The position numbers and the translations under genes were made by a program. Positions 1 to 12,308 of a stretch of DNA of 64,000 nucleotides are shown piece by piece. The notes beneath the pieces are model-generated. The model was not told the origin of the DNA. It did no database searches and worked only from the letters and a program-made list of their open reading frames with translations. The DNA lies in assembly GCA_030704615.1 (NCBI GenBank), contig CM060732.1:57081053-57145052 (forward strand), in the 5' to 3' direction. The DNA comes from Takakia lepidozioides. Its lineage: Eukaryota; Streptophyta; Takakiopsida; Takakiales; Takakiaceae. Each line of letters opens with the position of its first letter. The first letter of the stretch is position 1.

Positions 1-2538
1 AGTGCGTCATGACGTCAAAGAATGATGGAGGGAATTCTTTCTCCAGCAAACATAGGGTCATAGCCACATCCTCATGCAACGATGTAATGTCCCTCGGATC
101 CCACACCTTCGCACAAATCTTCCTAAACACTCGACTTACACGCATTATGGCTGTTCGAGGACCTGGCGCCATCGTACCCCGAATGCACACTGGCAAAATC
201 TGTTGCATCATCACGTGTAGATCATGTGACTTCATCCCCGACCATTTCTTGTTTATGGCATGCTTTTGGAAAGCACCCGAGAATCCGGTTGGCACTTTCA
301 TGGCTCCCAATGTCTTCAAAAAAATCCTCTTGCTCTGATTTGGTCAGGACGTATGATGCTGCTGGCATGAGCACTTTGCCTGGTCTATTTGGATCAGGCC
401 TTAGCAACAGATGTGACCGTATCCCTTCAATCTCCATGTCCTTTCGTACGTTTATCGTATCCTTCTCCCCAAAGATAGTCTTCAGAATGTTCTCGCAGAA
501 GTTCTTCTCACAATGCATGGGGTCCAGGAGGTACCGCTGCAAGAGGTTCTGAAATGCCAAATGTCCTCCCATGAGACCAAGTTCTATGGGCAAAAAAAGT
601 AGAATATGTGGCAGAAGTTGTCCATGTTACTACTGCATAGTAGTTACACTGACTTAGGAGACGTGGAAGGACTCCTGACAGTAAAGGTAATTCCAGGAAG
701 CACAATGTGAAAGAAAGTGAGTGAATGGGGGGGGGGGATTCATGCACCTTCCAGTATGGCAAATCCCAAAGGATTGTCCGGCGCTTCACCCCGTGCTCCA
801 TGGCTGGATCCGCACTACTTCCGTCTCTCCCTCCAATCTCCATGAACGCCTCTTTCTCCTTTGCAAATTGCAATGTCTCCTCCGGTGTCACAGCATTTGG
901 TGCCATTCTCTTTTCAACACATCCATTGAAGTGCCTTCCTGCTCGTCGGTAGGGGTGGTTTCTTGCAAGGTAACGTCGATGCCCCATGTATATTGTCTTC
1001 CCTAGTGGCTTTGAGTGCCGTGAATCCACATAGGGCCCACAAATGGGGCACCCTTTGTAGCCCTTCGTTGCAACCGCAACAAGGCCATATGCGGGGAAAT
1101 CGTGGATTGACCACATGAGTATGGCACGGAGGGTGAAACTCCGTTGCCCTACTGGTTTCAAAATGTCGTAAGCTTCAACTCCAATCCATAGTTCCTGTAG
1201 CTCTTCAATCAATGGTTGCAAATACACATCTATGTTTGCATTTGTCACGGACTCCTTGCCTGGAATCAAGAGAGACAACATGACAAAGAATTTCTTTGTT
1301 GTCAACCATGGTGGCAGGTTTGTATGCCACCAACTGCACGGGCCATGTGGACCATGTGCAACTCTTTGATCCGTATGGGTTTACTCCATCCGTAGATACA
1401 GCCAATCGCACATTGCGTGGGTCCTCGGCAAAATCGGGCCAAGTTGCATCTATATGCTTCCATGCAAGGGAATCTGGGACATGCCTTACCAAACCATCGT
1501 TTGAGGCATTCCTGGAATGCCAAGTCATGAGCTCACTAATGGTCTTGCATTTGTACATTCGTAATAGACGGGGGATAAGGGGAAAGTGCCTCAACACCTT
1601 GGCTGGCTGTTGTAACCTGCCCCATCATGGTATCGGGCTGCACCGCATTTGGGGCACTCCATAGCATCCTTGTACTCTCTTCTGAAAAGTACATGTCCTT
1701 TTGGACATGCATGTTTTCACGTAGTTGAGGCCGAGCTTCCCAATCATTTGGTTGGCCATGTGACAGCTTTTTGGCATTTCATTTGGTTGTGGAAGCAAGT
1801 TCAGCCGAAGCAAAGAGAACAACTCGTCCACAAAATGGTCTGAGACACCGTGGGTTGTGCACAGGTTCATCAACAGCATGGTGGCAGCAAGCTTTGTGGA
1901 TTTGCATCCCTCGTACAGTGGCACACATGCTTCTTCTAGTGTCATGTGTGCAGAATTCAATTCTCCATCTCCCTCCTTCCACGCCTTCCCCCACGTGAAT
2001 GCCTTCATTTTCCTGCGTCATCACCATCCCCAGTTGTCGCAGCGCCGTCCCCCTCTTCAGCATCGTCCATGATGTGGAATGCTTCCTGCAACATTCGAGT
2101 AATCTCCACCCCTCCGTCCATGCCTGGTTCATGTCCTGCGCCCATGACATAGTCCTCGTCTGGCCTGTCTGTATGGCTCCCTCGGGGGTGTGCATTGTCC
2201 AATTGTGCCCACTGTCTGCAGGCAACGTTCACATGGGCATGGCATCCTTGAAAGCCCAAGGGCTCGGGCACGTGCCACTTCTCTTTCCCACAACCTGTCA
2301 TCTCGGGTGTTCTGTCTACAGGGGTGATTAATTGGAAGTCCTCCGCATGGGCGAGGGGAACTCATTTTTGGAGTTCAATGCTGTTTGTGCACGCCGTTGC
2401 AGGGGCCGGATTCTCCTTTGCAGAGATTCCTCAATTTGGCTCTGCCACTCCCATTTCACTACCGTCAATTCCCTCCTCCTGCAATCTCAATTTGAAAGGT
2501 TCAGCCGCACATCCTTTGGCAGAGAAGACAGTTGACAT
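1..2538 (-). CDS. TNP2-like CACTA transposase, C-terminus cut by window start
   Basis: Catalytic transposase of CACTA elements, expected to bind and cut element ends in the nucleus. Read leftwards, conserved TNP2 blocks appear in order: an N-terminal CPCERC cysteine motif (about 2290), a block starting LYEGCKSTK (about 1900), WHSRNASNDGLVRH and FAEDPRNVRLAVSTDGVNPYG (about 1530-1370), IDVYLQPLIEELQELW (about 1230-1190), the zinc-binding block GYKGCPICGPYVDSRHSK (about 1060-1000), LDPMHCEKNFCENILK (about 520), and KSHDLHVMMQQILPV (about 230-190). An intron is likely at about 593-760, with donor GTGCAT after LPYWK and acceptor CATAG. ATG at 2538 is the first candidate start but the N-terminal exon structure is unclear. 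Blocks fall in several frames, so the copy has introns, frameshifts or both. The remaining C-terminal part lies outside the window. Confidence 0.88.
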
Positions 2539-4057
2539 TTTATACCAACCGGTAGATTCCACAACATGATGAAAAGTTACACTCAACAGCAAACCATTTA
2601 AAAGCCATCACGATGCTTCCCATCATAACTAGAATCTTTTCAACAAGACTGAGAGAAATGACCAAAATCGACTCAAACAACGACATCCTGGAAAAACCTG
2701 TCTCTACAGTTCGTGTGTGTGTGAGGAATCGGAGGACGTACGTGGAATTTCAATTTTCACGATTGACGACGTTGTGATCTTGGGCATATGGTTGAATGTG
2801 TATGAAATGTGTGCATTGAAGTGTGAACAACCTGACTACAAGGCCAGAACCTGCGCCACTTGTCTTAGGCCATCTCCAAATCACGTTTCGGCGGACAATC
2901 CCGTTCCGTTGCCGTGAAATTGCACCGTGGCGGGAAGGGAGTCCATTTGTGTGGCTCTATCACCATGGCGGGAAGGGGAGCATGTTAAAAATGGAGCATC
3001 GCCCTGCCACTTCACTCATTTGCTGTTTGCAGCTTCTTCCACCATCTTTCTTACTTAATTCTGATTCTTGCAATGCTGCCCTTGAGACGGCAACTGCAAG
3101 TGACCGGATCCTTTGATCGTCGCATTCAAAGACACTTACGTGTAGCAGATCGCAGACCCCCAAATGCCTGGAGAGAAAGCCAGAGGGCAGTCAATGCATG
3201 CACGGTTGTTTTGCACTGGTTGGGACGGAGTGGGGTGCAGAGGAGGCGTGTTGTGCCCGAGTTCGCATGCCTAGCATCCTGCAGCCGGCGGCTTTTGCAC
3301 GTTGGGCAGCAGTACCCTCTGCTGTATGATTACCATTTGTGGTACAGACTCACCGGCCTCCCCTGTCCACTTGGGTCTTGGGACACGACTTATGGAGTAT
3401 GTAGACAGAGTTGCATGTCGCGCAGGTACACCAAAATCTCCCATGTAACATAAACCCATTTCTCATTCATGCTTGCATGTGATCCACGGGGTAATTTCCA
3501 TGTTCTCCCAGCTGATGTGGGTTCGCAAATTCTCGGTGTGTAGGTGTGTGTGTGAGGACCTCAATGGCATGGTGCGATGGGTGTCGAATGGACCCTTCTC
3601 TGCGATGGAGAACCACTACAGTTGAGTTTGTTTTTGCTGAATCATTTGGCAGAGCACTGTGTTCACTTCTCACACATCATGCGCATTTTCTCCAAGAATG
3701 CATGTAAAGCGGAGCCATACACGGCATCATTGCAGTGTGTTTCCTTCGCCTAATTTTGAACGAAAAAAAGTTAACGGATCCATGTCAGTTGTGTGAATCA
3801 CTACATCTAGTTGTCTGGAGGATTGTAAGTGGTTTAGGGTTTAACGTCTCAAAGTCGAAAAGGCCATAGTGTCGGATGCACGACACGTGTTCATATTTGA
3901 AATCAACAACGGCCGGATCTTCACTACAGATCGGGGGGGTGTGTGATCACACTCCCCTCCTTGTCCTTCTTTCCTCCTTTGCATGTCTTGGTCTTCCTCG
4001 CTCGTCTTTGTTGGTCATGGTCTATGTCCTCGCTCGTCTTCATCTTTGTCATGGTCT
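2539..4057. other. Divergent intergenic region between the two CACTA genes
   Basis: About 1.5 kb between the TNP2 gene (leftwards) and the accessory gene (rightwards). It must contain both promoters if the genes are expressed. Reading frames here are short and match no family I recognise. I see no clear TATA box that I would assign with confidence. Confidence 0.4.
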
Positions 4058-7000
4058 ATGTCCACGCCTAGTAAGAAGCGCTCGACCGCCGAGGCAGCAT
4101 CACCTCCTCCCACTTCTGCACATTCCAGCCCCGCGGTGCGAAGGAGCCCCCGCCTGGCTCGACTGAATCCGGTACAGATGGCGTCGGTGCGAGAGGGAAG
4201 GCAGAGCGGTGGGCGGTCTTCGAGTTCGGATTTTGACACAAGCGAGTATAGCATGGGCGACGACGATGAGGTGGAGGACAGTTCGGAGGAAATTGCACCT
4301 CCATCTGCAGAGTCTCTCCAAAAGGTGCGCAAACGGCACAAAACCGCTGCGCATGAGGTGAGTTCTACCCCTACTTGTGTTCTTGTTTTCTGGGCGTTGA
4401 GTTCTCCTGAAACTGAAACTGGGATGCACATATCCACAAAGTTGTTCAAACGGATCTCGTAGTATACAGGGCAGTAGAAGAAGAAGTGTTCTTCAGTTTC
4501 AATTTCCTTGCTGCCCTATGCAAGCTGGACATAGGCGGTCCTCCCGTTGCAGGTTTTCCCATCTGCCAGTCTATCCGTAGGTTGTGGGAACCCACCCTGA
4601 ACCGCCCCAATGCCCTCAAGAGGGAAGGAGGTAAGGGTGCTGAAAGGTAATTTGGTCTGAAGATTCTATCATCGCGGAGCACCAAGAATGTCTCTCGATA
4701 GAAGTGGAGCTTTGTTGTGAGATTGGGTAGCATCCAAGTTCTCTTGACATGTAATTCCATAAGCTCTCTCCGAATGAGTCTGTTGCGGTCATGTCTGGAT
4801 GTGATGTCCACCTCATGTGGGTTCATTGGTAATAGGAAAGCAGTAGAAAGTCCGTTACGTTTCAATAAACTGTCCACTCGAGCATACCAGGAGTTCCCGA
4901 AACCTGCAGCTTTGAGCCTCATAGATGTTGTGAGGGCCCTTGCCACTAGCCCTTTGGGTGGAAGGGCCTGCAATCTATGGAGAAAGATTGTAAGCCTGAA
5001 CTGTGCCTCGGATTGCAATGGTACACATGCGAACTCTGCACCTAGGATCTGAGATGGAGTTGTGCTCCTGGCGCCAAGCATTGCTTGGAGAAAAGATGAC
5101 TGTAATGGTTCCAAATTCTTTTCCCACCAGGAGACAGGGACACCAGGTGCCCAGAACTCACAACCATTGATGGTAGCAGGGCTGACGACGGTGTCAAACA
5201 ACCACTTTTTGGTCGGGGGATGCCGCAGATGTATTTGCTTGCATTTGGCGTGAAGGCGGACGGAGGCCGCCTTACCTTTAGTCAATCTGTCCAAGGCAGT
5301 GGCTGCAAAGTGAAACTTGGGGGAGTGGATAACCAGACCTAGGTACCGGTATGATTTGACAATCTCAATTTCCTGCTGGTTGAAGATGAATCTACGATCA
5401 GCCTGGCCATTGAAGACCATGATCTTGGTCTTGCTAAGATTGACTTGCATCCCATAGTCTTTGCAGAACTGTTCCAAAATTTTGATATGGCGTTAGAAAG
5501 ACCGGGGATTGTGCCAAAAGGGCAACATCATCAGCGTAGAGGAGATCTGATTGGGCAAAATGAAGTTAGGCAGAAAACATCCCTGAACATGTTTTCAATT
5601 TGTGTCATGGGGGAGGACATCGTGGAAAAACCTTCAGGTCTACCACTGTGTGCAGAGGGACTAGTTTTTAGGTCAAGGAAATGTTGCTTTGTCACGTCAT
5701 TGCACCTGCGTTGGAGTACGCATTTGCTATATGCGTTGATAACTCCAACGAGGCTAGGTCTGCAATATCCTTTCAATTGAATTGTGTCTGCACCTGTGTT
5801 TACCAACATTGAGAGTCTTTAGGCCTTTTGGGGCTCCGTTGCTGGGCTCCGCCATACAGCCATTTGCTGATTGTGTGAATAGATGTCCACTATATGTGCA
5901 AAACCCGGATGGATGTTCTGTTTCCTGGTAAGTTTCATGTGGTACTGATGTGAACCCGCCCACATTCTGTTTCTTCACCAATGAATGGGCTTACATGTTA
6001 TGAGGACATTCTGTCCCTCTCCTTTTCAGTTTTTGGCACTTGCGCTGCAGGGGAGTGGGTTTGAGGTCAGCCAATCCATAGTTGTGGTTGTGGGATGGTT
6101 TGTGCTCTGGTGACGTTGTGTTCAGTAGGACTACAGCTGATGCACCTTGTGTGTGGGATGTTTTTGGCAGCGGAAGGGGAGTGAAGCTGCAGCAAAGCAC
6201 TCACAGCCACCACACAATGCCAACCAACACCAACCTTGGCACCCACCCCCTGCCGGATGGTCTCCACAACAGAGTGCACCATGGGGAGCCCCCCCTGCTT
6301 CGGGGTCGTGGCGCTGGCTTCCTGATGTTGCCACGTCACAATGGGGGCCTCCCACATCTCCATACGGCCCTCCCCCCTCCGGCACACATCAGTCACCCCC
6401 CACAACGTATGACGGCGCTGCTCCAGAGCATGGGGGCAGGAAAACGGACATCAGAGCTGAGGAAGGAACGACGTCATGCCATGAAACAATGGGAAGGAGA
6501 TGGAGAGGGAAGGGTGGCTGCAGGGCTAAAGCGCCACAAGGTGGAGGTGCATGGAAATGGAGTCATCAATGCTGGCTGCGAAGGTAAGGAACACTGGCAG
6601 CGTGATTTGCGTGGCCTGGCATTGCGTTTACCTTGACTCAAGCGTACAAGACATTGACCAGCAGTCCCAGAGTGCCATGTCAACAGTAATAGAGGGCATA
6701 AATGGAATGTACGAGTACACACCTATCCCTGCCAATCGTGATTTTATAGTGAAGCAATGTGGGAAGATAATGAAAGGAGAAAGAGCAAAACTGAAAGATA
6801 AATGGGCGAAGACTGGTGTGAGGCCAATGAACACTGAACCCGCCTATTGGGATAAGCTTGTTGCCTACTGGGAGTCCCCTCGTGGACTTGCAAAGGCTGA
6901 AGGGATGAAGCAAGCGCGTGCTTGTGTCACGAACCCCTCGCGTTGGGGCCGGGCAGGAGTTGCAGGCCAAGCAGCCCGTTTGGTAATCTCCCTCACCCCC

Positions 7001-9570
7001 TTCTCATTGCTCTTACGTTGTGGCATGTTCTGATGGAAGAGACACCCACGAGTGGGTTTTATTGCTTGTGCAGAATTAGTTGTTATGTGATATGCAGGGC
7101 AGTGCTTTGTCCATATGCTCCTGGCATTTTGTACTGACAGTGTGTGGATGGGCAAATACAGAAAAGACGCAAAGCGCGGAGCCCGTCACTGTCCGAGCTC
7201 GGGGCGGAGTGCAAGAACGCTGCGACTGGCACCCCATCAGAGTCTGTTTTGAGCCAGGTATGTTTTGAAGTCCGGTTTCCATTCATGAATCTGTTGTTGT
7301 ACTAAGATTTGGTGGGTATGTGGGGCCCCCACGCATGGTACACGAGGGGTGTTATGCCAAACCTAGCCATCTCCGAATGCCTGAAATCCTGCACATTCGG
7401 CCTCTTCTTCTGGTTTTTAACAGTACGGTGGGTGTTTGTATGCGTAGGGAGCGGGGAACTCAATGGCAGCCCGCATCGGGGCCCTGGAGAGGCTTGCGGC
7501 TCTCTCTGCGGAGCGGGAGAGGGGAATGGAAGCACAACTGAAGAAGATAGTGGAACTCATGATGGGGCAAAAAGGGGGTGTGACGGGTGGCATTATGGAA
7601 GACCCCCCTGCTGCGACCATTGTACCTGACAAGGAGGAAGTAATTGTAGTGGGTAGGGATGTGACAGAGGTCCGGGCTGTTGTTGATGATATTCACAGTG
7701 GGGGGCAGGGTCCACTCGTTGAAGAGGGAGAGGTCCAGCAAGTTGGTGGGGATGACATGGACGATGGGGGGACATGATGGGGGAAAAGGGGAAGCTGTAG
7801 GGGGAGAGGGTGGTAGTTTGCCTGGTCCAGGCTGCAGGGGGACCGAAACTTTGCCCTCCGGGGTGACTGTTGTCTCCCAACCCACTGAGGTGAGACCCCG
7901 TGACACCCCTTCAAAAGCTCCTTTCATAGAAAAGTCGAAACTAATTGTTCTAGACCTGAACGGGATCCTGTGCCACTCTATTCCTAACTTTCAGCCCAAC
8001 CCGAGGCGTCATTGGCCATGGGTGTTGACCACCAACAAGTATGTTTTCCCAAGGCCCCAGGTCTGCGAGTTTTTAAACCTTCTCTTCCGGTATTTCTACG
8101 TTGGGATATGGTCTGTGCTTCCAAGGGGAATGTTGCAGACATCTTCAAAGTGGTCATGCAGGGGGTCAAGGGTTCTCCCCTCTTTGTGTGGTCACAAGAG
8201 GAGTGTGACCCCTTGACAGAGCCACACCCCACAAAAGGGCCTGCCGTACAGAACTTACAGAAGAGACTGTCGAGGGTGTGGTCGGAATTTTCTGGATTTA
8301 ACGAATCCAACACCCTCCTAGTGGATGATTCACCACACAAGGGGAGGGGGAACTCCCCTTTGAACATGGTCCATCCATTGTCGTTTGATGTCACTGGCAA
8401 TGTCAGTGAGGGGCCCGATTCAGACTACCTTTTAGAAACAGTCTGGCCCTACTGCCAAGATTTGTTTTGCTCCAAGGATGTGCGTGTCTTCACAAGCACG
8501 CGGAAGCTGACCCCGACTGGCAGCTTGAATGTGGGAGAGGATGGGGTCGTTGGGGGAAGTACTTCTGCGCCCATGCAGGTGAAACTAACCTTACTGTTTG
8601 CAACATGACATCGAAGCCAAAGTCCATGTTTGTTTTGTTCCCCCCGGATGCCCTCTCACGCAAGGCTGGCACTATATGTTTTGCAGGGACCACATGTACA
8701 GGGAGTGGCAGTGGGGTCGAATGTGAAGAAGGTGGGTCCTGCGCCTACGACCATAGTGCTACGGCGGCAGCATTCCGGATTCCCCCCCCGGCATGAGGAG
8801 GCAGCGCCCAAGGTATGGTTGTTCCCAGCCCCTCTCCGCAAACTTACTTGGTTGGTTTCCTTTATGGATACACTTCCTGAAGCGTTGCAATGTGTATTCA
8901 TTGCAGGTGAGCAAGAGGAGTGGGCTGTCCCCGGCACCATCATCGCAGCAGGACGTGGTTCCCCAGGCATGCATTCATGGCTCCTTGCTTTGCCTGGCTG
9001 GTTTTTAGTAGGGTTATTTTTGCCAGGAAGTTGTAGTGCTAGGGTCTGAGCAGGGTGTTTGTTAGCTTGCTCCGTGGAGGTGTGTTTATACCATTGCAAC
9101 CACCAGAGTTCATGTTATTCTTATCCGTCTGACTAAACCTCTTTTTGCTGCTGCAGTTGAAGACACGTGGGCAGCTTTCCTCAGTTGCCACCCTCAGCGA
9201 CGAGCTTCGCTTCAAGGTACGTTGGTACACCGTGAATTGGCTGCTGATTCAGTATTGTGGCAACCAAGATCGTTTCCATGCCCAGCTGCGCTTGACTTTC
9301 ACCCTGTCATTGCTATGTTTGTTGCTGAGTGGACCCTGATGTTGGTGTCTGCAGATATCAGATCCTGTGTTTCTCCTGAACCCCCATGACAAGCGGTCAA
9401 AGACAGCCGCCGCCAAGGCGGAAGTGGTGGGAATAGCCGGGGTTGACAAGTTCCACTGCAAGGACATTCGATCCGGGTGGTACAAGGTGAAAGTCCACGA
9501 GATCATGCTTCCAAGTGTTACATTGCCTTGCCCAAATGTGGACGATGCCCCCCCCCCCAGACCACACTAG
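4058..9570 (+). CDS. CACTA accessory gene: TnpA-like domain plus FCP1/HAD phosphatase-like domain
   Basis: Multi-exon gene. Exon 1 (4058-4357) starts MSTPSKKRS, contains SPRLARL and an acidic serine-rich stretch, and ends at donor GTGAGT. A proline-rich exon follows (about 6171-6583; QWGPPTSPYGPPP). The exon at about 6640-6981 carries the Ptta/En/Spm-type block: KDKWAKTG, YWESPRGLA, ARACVTNPSRWGRAGVAG. Exon 7162-7257 is exactly 32 codons. The exon from about 7450 has a coiled-coil-like segment (ALERLAALSAERERG) and runs into an FCP1-like domain: KLIVLDLNGILC (HAD motif I, with Asn in place of the second Asp), VGIWS and FNESNTLLVDDSPHK, the pattern of plant FCP1-like HAD proteins. Later exons end at about 9360-9570 with IMLPSVTLPC. 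One-base frame breaks occur near 7770 and 8115. Probably a captured host phosphatase domain fused to TnpA; activity is doubtful because motif I is altered. Confidence 0.72.
4446..5800 (-). pseudogene. LINE (non-LTR) reverse transcriptase fragment
   Basis: Minus-strand remnant of a non-LTR retrotransposon ORF2. The RT active-site motif YADDVALL is encoded at 5538-5515. After a frameshift near 5510 comes a 343-codon open frame (5477-4446) with the typical C-terminal RT/thumb features: the NLSKTKIMVFNG block, YRYLGLVIH, and the downstream region before the 3' end. Endonuclease and most of the RT fingers/palm are missing or unreadable to the right. It lies inside the first intron of the CACTA accessory gene in the opposite orientation, so it is a nested insertion and not part of that gene. 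Confidence 0.85.
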
Positions 9571-10077
9571 CGCACGTGAAAGGCACGGTGACTCTGTGGC
9601 CAGAGAAGAGTATGAGGAAAGGTGAAAGTATCAAGTGACATTTCATGTTTGTAGTCCCTGTTGGGTGTGTAATGATACTCATAGAAGTGTGTATGATACT
9701 CACGTTACCAGTTTTGAACATTTGGGCCATGACAGTTTAAGTGATGTCCGGCAACCATGTATGTTGGCATTTAGTCTTGCTCATATGCAGGTGTGCCGTG
9801 ACGGTCTCTAATTTGAATGTAATATCACATTTCCTGACTTGTCGTCGTGTCCGTCCACCTTCTATGTGTATGTGTGATGGTCTTTGGTCTCCCTTTGCCT
9901 CGTCTATTTGGTTCATTAGCGTGATGTTGTGCATGCATCGTGGTCTGTGTCTCAGTCTCGCCCAGTATCATTGCTTCTCAATTCCCCCTGCATATGGGTG
10001 AACCACTAAAACCAGTAGAATGCATCAGAACCATATTTTCAGCTTAGAATGCAGGTCAGTTGGAAACTCACACAAAC
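9571..10077. other. CACTA subterminal region, no gene seen
   Basis: Non-coding stretch between the end of the accessory gene and the proposed element terminus. It would hold the poly(A) site and subterminal transposase-binding repeats. I see short CACTA/CCAGTAG-like words near 10003-10080 but no convincing repeat array. Confidence 0.35.
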
Positions 10078-10117
10078 CACTACAAGTGCTCATTTTTCGT
10101 GCTTTCCTACTGTAGTG
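10078..10117. repeat. Candidate right terminus of the CACTA element
   Basis: CACTACA at 10078-10084 and TGTAGTG at 10111-10117 form an inverted pair 40 bp across. The final TGTAGTG is what a right CACTA terminus looks like. The next three bases, CAA, would be the target duplication. The left end is outside the window, so this is unconfirmed. Confidence 0.42.
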
Positions 10118-10289
10118 CAACCAACTAGCACAGTGGCAGCGGAGTTGGCCAAAGCAGTCCCGAGATGGCACAAGCACTCTGCGTCTTTCCACTAGCAGTC
10201 GTACCCGTCACTGCCATTGCGTGGGGACGACGCCACGCGTCGACCCACACACTCTCCACGTGGTCCCCGTGGATTCGTCTGCCGGAAGT

Positions 10290-10775
10290 TGTGCAGTTGA
10301 CTTCGCCAGTGGCTGTTGCGACGTCACATGCAGCACTCCAAGTGATGTGGCCGACTGCGATGTGCGTCTTGGGCCCGTGGCCACGCGGCAGCATTGCCGC
10401 TCGTCGCGGCGCCGCCACATCGGCATCCACGTCGCATCCACGTCCGCGTCCATGTGTCACCGCGCCCCGGGTGAGTCAGTCCACTCATCCGGAGGGAAAA
10501 GTCAAAGTCAGCCCAAAAGGTCAGACACACGGGCGGCCCGCCTGGTTACGCCACGTGGTTCTTCAGCATTAATCGCATTAATCGCTGAGCAGTTGTTCGC
10601 GCGTCTGCGTCCTTTACCACTCCAATCATTGGATGTCCAACCCAACTACCACGTCTGTTGTAACTAGTGTTGTAACTTCCAGTCGATCCCACTTTTTTGA
10701 CTTTTACGACTCAAAATGAGTCGTTACCCCAGTGGTAAATGACACGAATGCTTCTAGTGCAAAGACCAGAGGCAG
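10290..10775 (+). repeat. Dispersed repeat shared with 49421-49833
   Basis: Both copies share a long stretch with the words CACTCATCCGGAGGGAAAAG, CACGTGGTTCTTCAGCATTA and ACCCCAGTGGTAAATGACAC. Relative to the copy at 49.4 kb, this one has an extra stretch of about 50 bases (about 10669-10720) just before CGTTACCCC and a short duplication of ATTAATCGC. It looks like the leader or LTR-proximal part of one gypsy family. Confidence 0.75.
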
Positions 10776-11543
10776 ATGCGACTGATGTGGGAAAGGGGAA
10801 GAGACACCTGGGAGTACTCCAAATATCCAAGAACGCGTTGTGCGAGACAGTGTACACAATCTGGACAGCTCTTCCTCCAGTTCCGATAACACCACGAATC
10901 AAAATCCGGCTTCTCCAGGGGGGCACGAAGCGACATCGATGGAGTTAGTTGGAACCTTAGGTCAAGGGTTCACACCTGTGGAAGGTGACGAGCCAGATCC
11001 CGTTAACAATCCTTGCAAGGTGGTGTCCTAGAATGTTACCGAGGAAGTGGTTATGGATGTAGGTAACGAATGACAATTAGAGAATTTTTATTCGTACATA
11101 CTTCAGAATAGAATATGACAATATTGAAATTACTTGTGAGTGGATCCCTTATTTCGAATCAATAAAACATATTTCCACCTGGATACATATTTCTGTTTGC
11201 ACATCCTTGAGGACAACCACTAACTGTTTCAATACTTTTCTTGTAGATCCAAGAATCCCAATCGGAGGAAATGACACACGCACGAACTGGCTCATACGAG
11301 ACTCAAACGGTGAAGAGACACGTGGATCTAACAGTGAGGGTCAGGTCACCTGAGCCGGTTCCGCAAGTAACTTCCACTGTCTGGTCGACGTTGCCATCTG
11401 CAGGGAATGAGTCGAAGAATCCTCCTACTCGCGGGGAAGGAGAAGAGACAAAGCAGCACAAACGCGTAATCCAATAACAGATCCCGATTCGGGTACTACA
11501 TTGGCTTTATTCTTATAAGTCTTATTATTTCCTTGGCCATCTG

Positions 11544-12300
11544 TTGTCTACTGCAAGCATCAGTCCTGATCCTGCCAAGGTACAGTGCGTCTGGGCCTTT
11601 CCCACTCCTCGTGATAAGAATTGTATTCGTGCTTTTCTTGGACTAGCCTCCTATTATCGCCGGTTTATTAAACACTTTGCCAAGATAGCTGCAGCACTAA
11701 ATTGTTTGCTTTGCAAGGATGTTAGGTTCAGCTGGGGGGGCTCATGAGATTAATGCCTTTGAAAAGCTTAAGATCGCACTCATTAGTGCTCCCATTCTCA
11801 TCTTTCCCGACTTCTCCCAGCCTTTTATCCTTCAAACTGATGCCTCTGACATGGCCGTCTCTGCGATCCTTTGTAAAAAACGGGAGGGTCGTGAACATGT
11901 GGTTGCTTATGCCTCTCGTAGGCTGGACAAGCATGAGCGTAACTACAACAATACTGACAAAGAAAGCTTGGCTGTAATTTTTGGTGTTAAGCACTTTTGT
12001 CAATATCTGCATGGCTGTCCTTTTGTTGTTGAAACTGACCACTTACCTTTGAAGGCCCTCAAGACTCCTCGTGAGTTATCTGGCAGGCTTGCTCGCTACT
12101 GACCTTGCAGATGTTTGAATATGATATCCGTTACAAGAAGAGCAAGGCCAACTCGAACGCTGATGCTCTCACTCGTGGAGAGACTAAGTCCCCTCGACCC
12201 TACTCTTCCCTTGATGATCGTGCTCGCACTCTTCCTTCAAGAATACCAAATCATACACTAGAAGCATTCGTGTCTTTTCCGAATCGACTGCATGTCCAAA
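11544..12300 (+). pseudogene. gypsy RT-thumb / RNase H fragment
   Basis: Encodes the end of a Ty3/gypsy reverse transcriptase (FLGLASYYRRFIKHF) and then RNase H: LQTDASDMAVSAIL, VVAYASRRLDKHERNY, ESLAVIFGVKHFCQYLHG and ETDHLPLKAL. A frame change near 11740 separates the two blocks, and a stop near 12102 precedes KKSKANSNADALTR, the usual end of RNase H. The RT catalytic palm (YIDD) and everything upstream are gone, so this is not functional. Confidence 0.85.
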
Positions 12301-12308
12301 ACCACTGA

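Larger units (their letters stand above)
1..10117. mobile_element. CACTA (En/Spm) DNA transposon, left end outside window
   Basis: The element is recognised by a TNP2-type transposase on the minus strand (1-2538) and a divergent plus-strand gene (4058-9570) holding a TnpA-like Ptta/En/Spm domain. A plausible right terminus is the CACTACA...TGTAGTG inverted pair at 10078-10117; CACTA elements end in CACTA/TAGTG. The left end lies before base 1, so neither the terminal repeats nor the 3-bp target duplication can be checked here. A LINE fragment (about 4446-5800) is nested in the accessory gene's first intron. Identity as CACTA is firm from the transposase; the exact right border is an inference. 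Confidence 0.8.
10165..12308 (+). mobile_element. Ty3/gypsy remnant A
   Basis: Its 5' part (about 10290-10775) is homologous to 49421-49833, in the same orientation. The middle (10780-11500) shows only short frames. The 3' part encodes RT-thumb and RNase H pieces. No integrase follows and no LTR pair is visible, so this is an internally deleted, truncated copy. The sister remnant at 49.4-51.2 kb keeps the integrase part instead. Confidence 0.7.

Noticed and set aside
2823-3453. Plus-strand frames between the CACTA genes
   Set aside because: No motif, overlapping in several frames, and located in the divergent promoter region.
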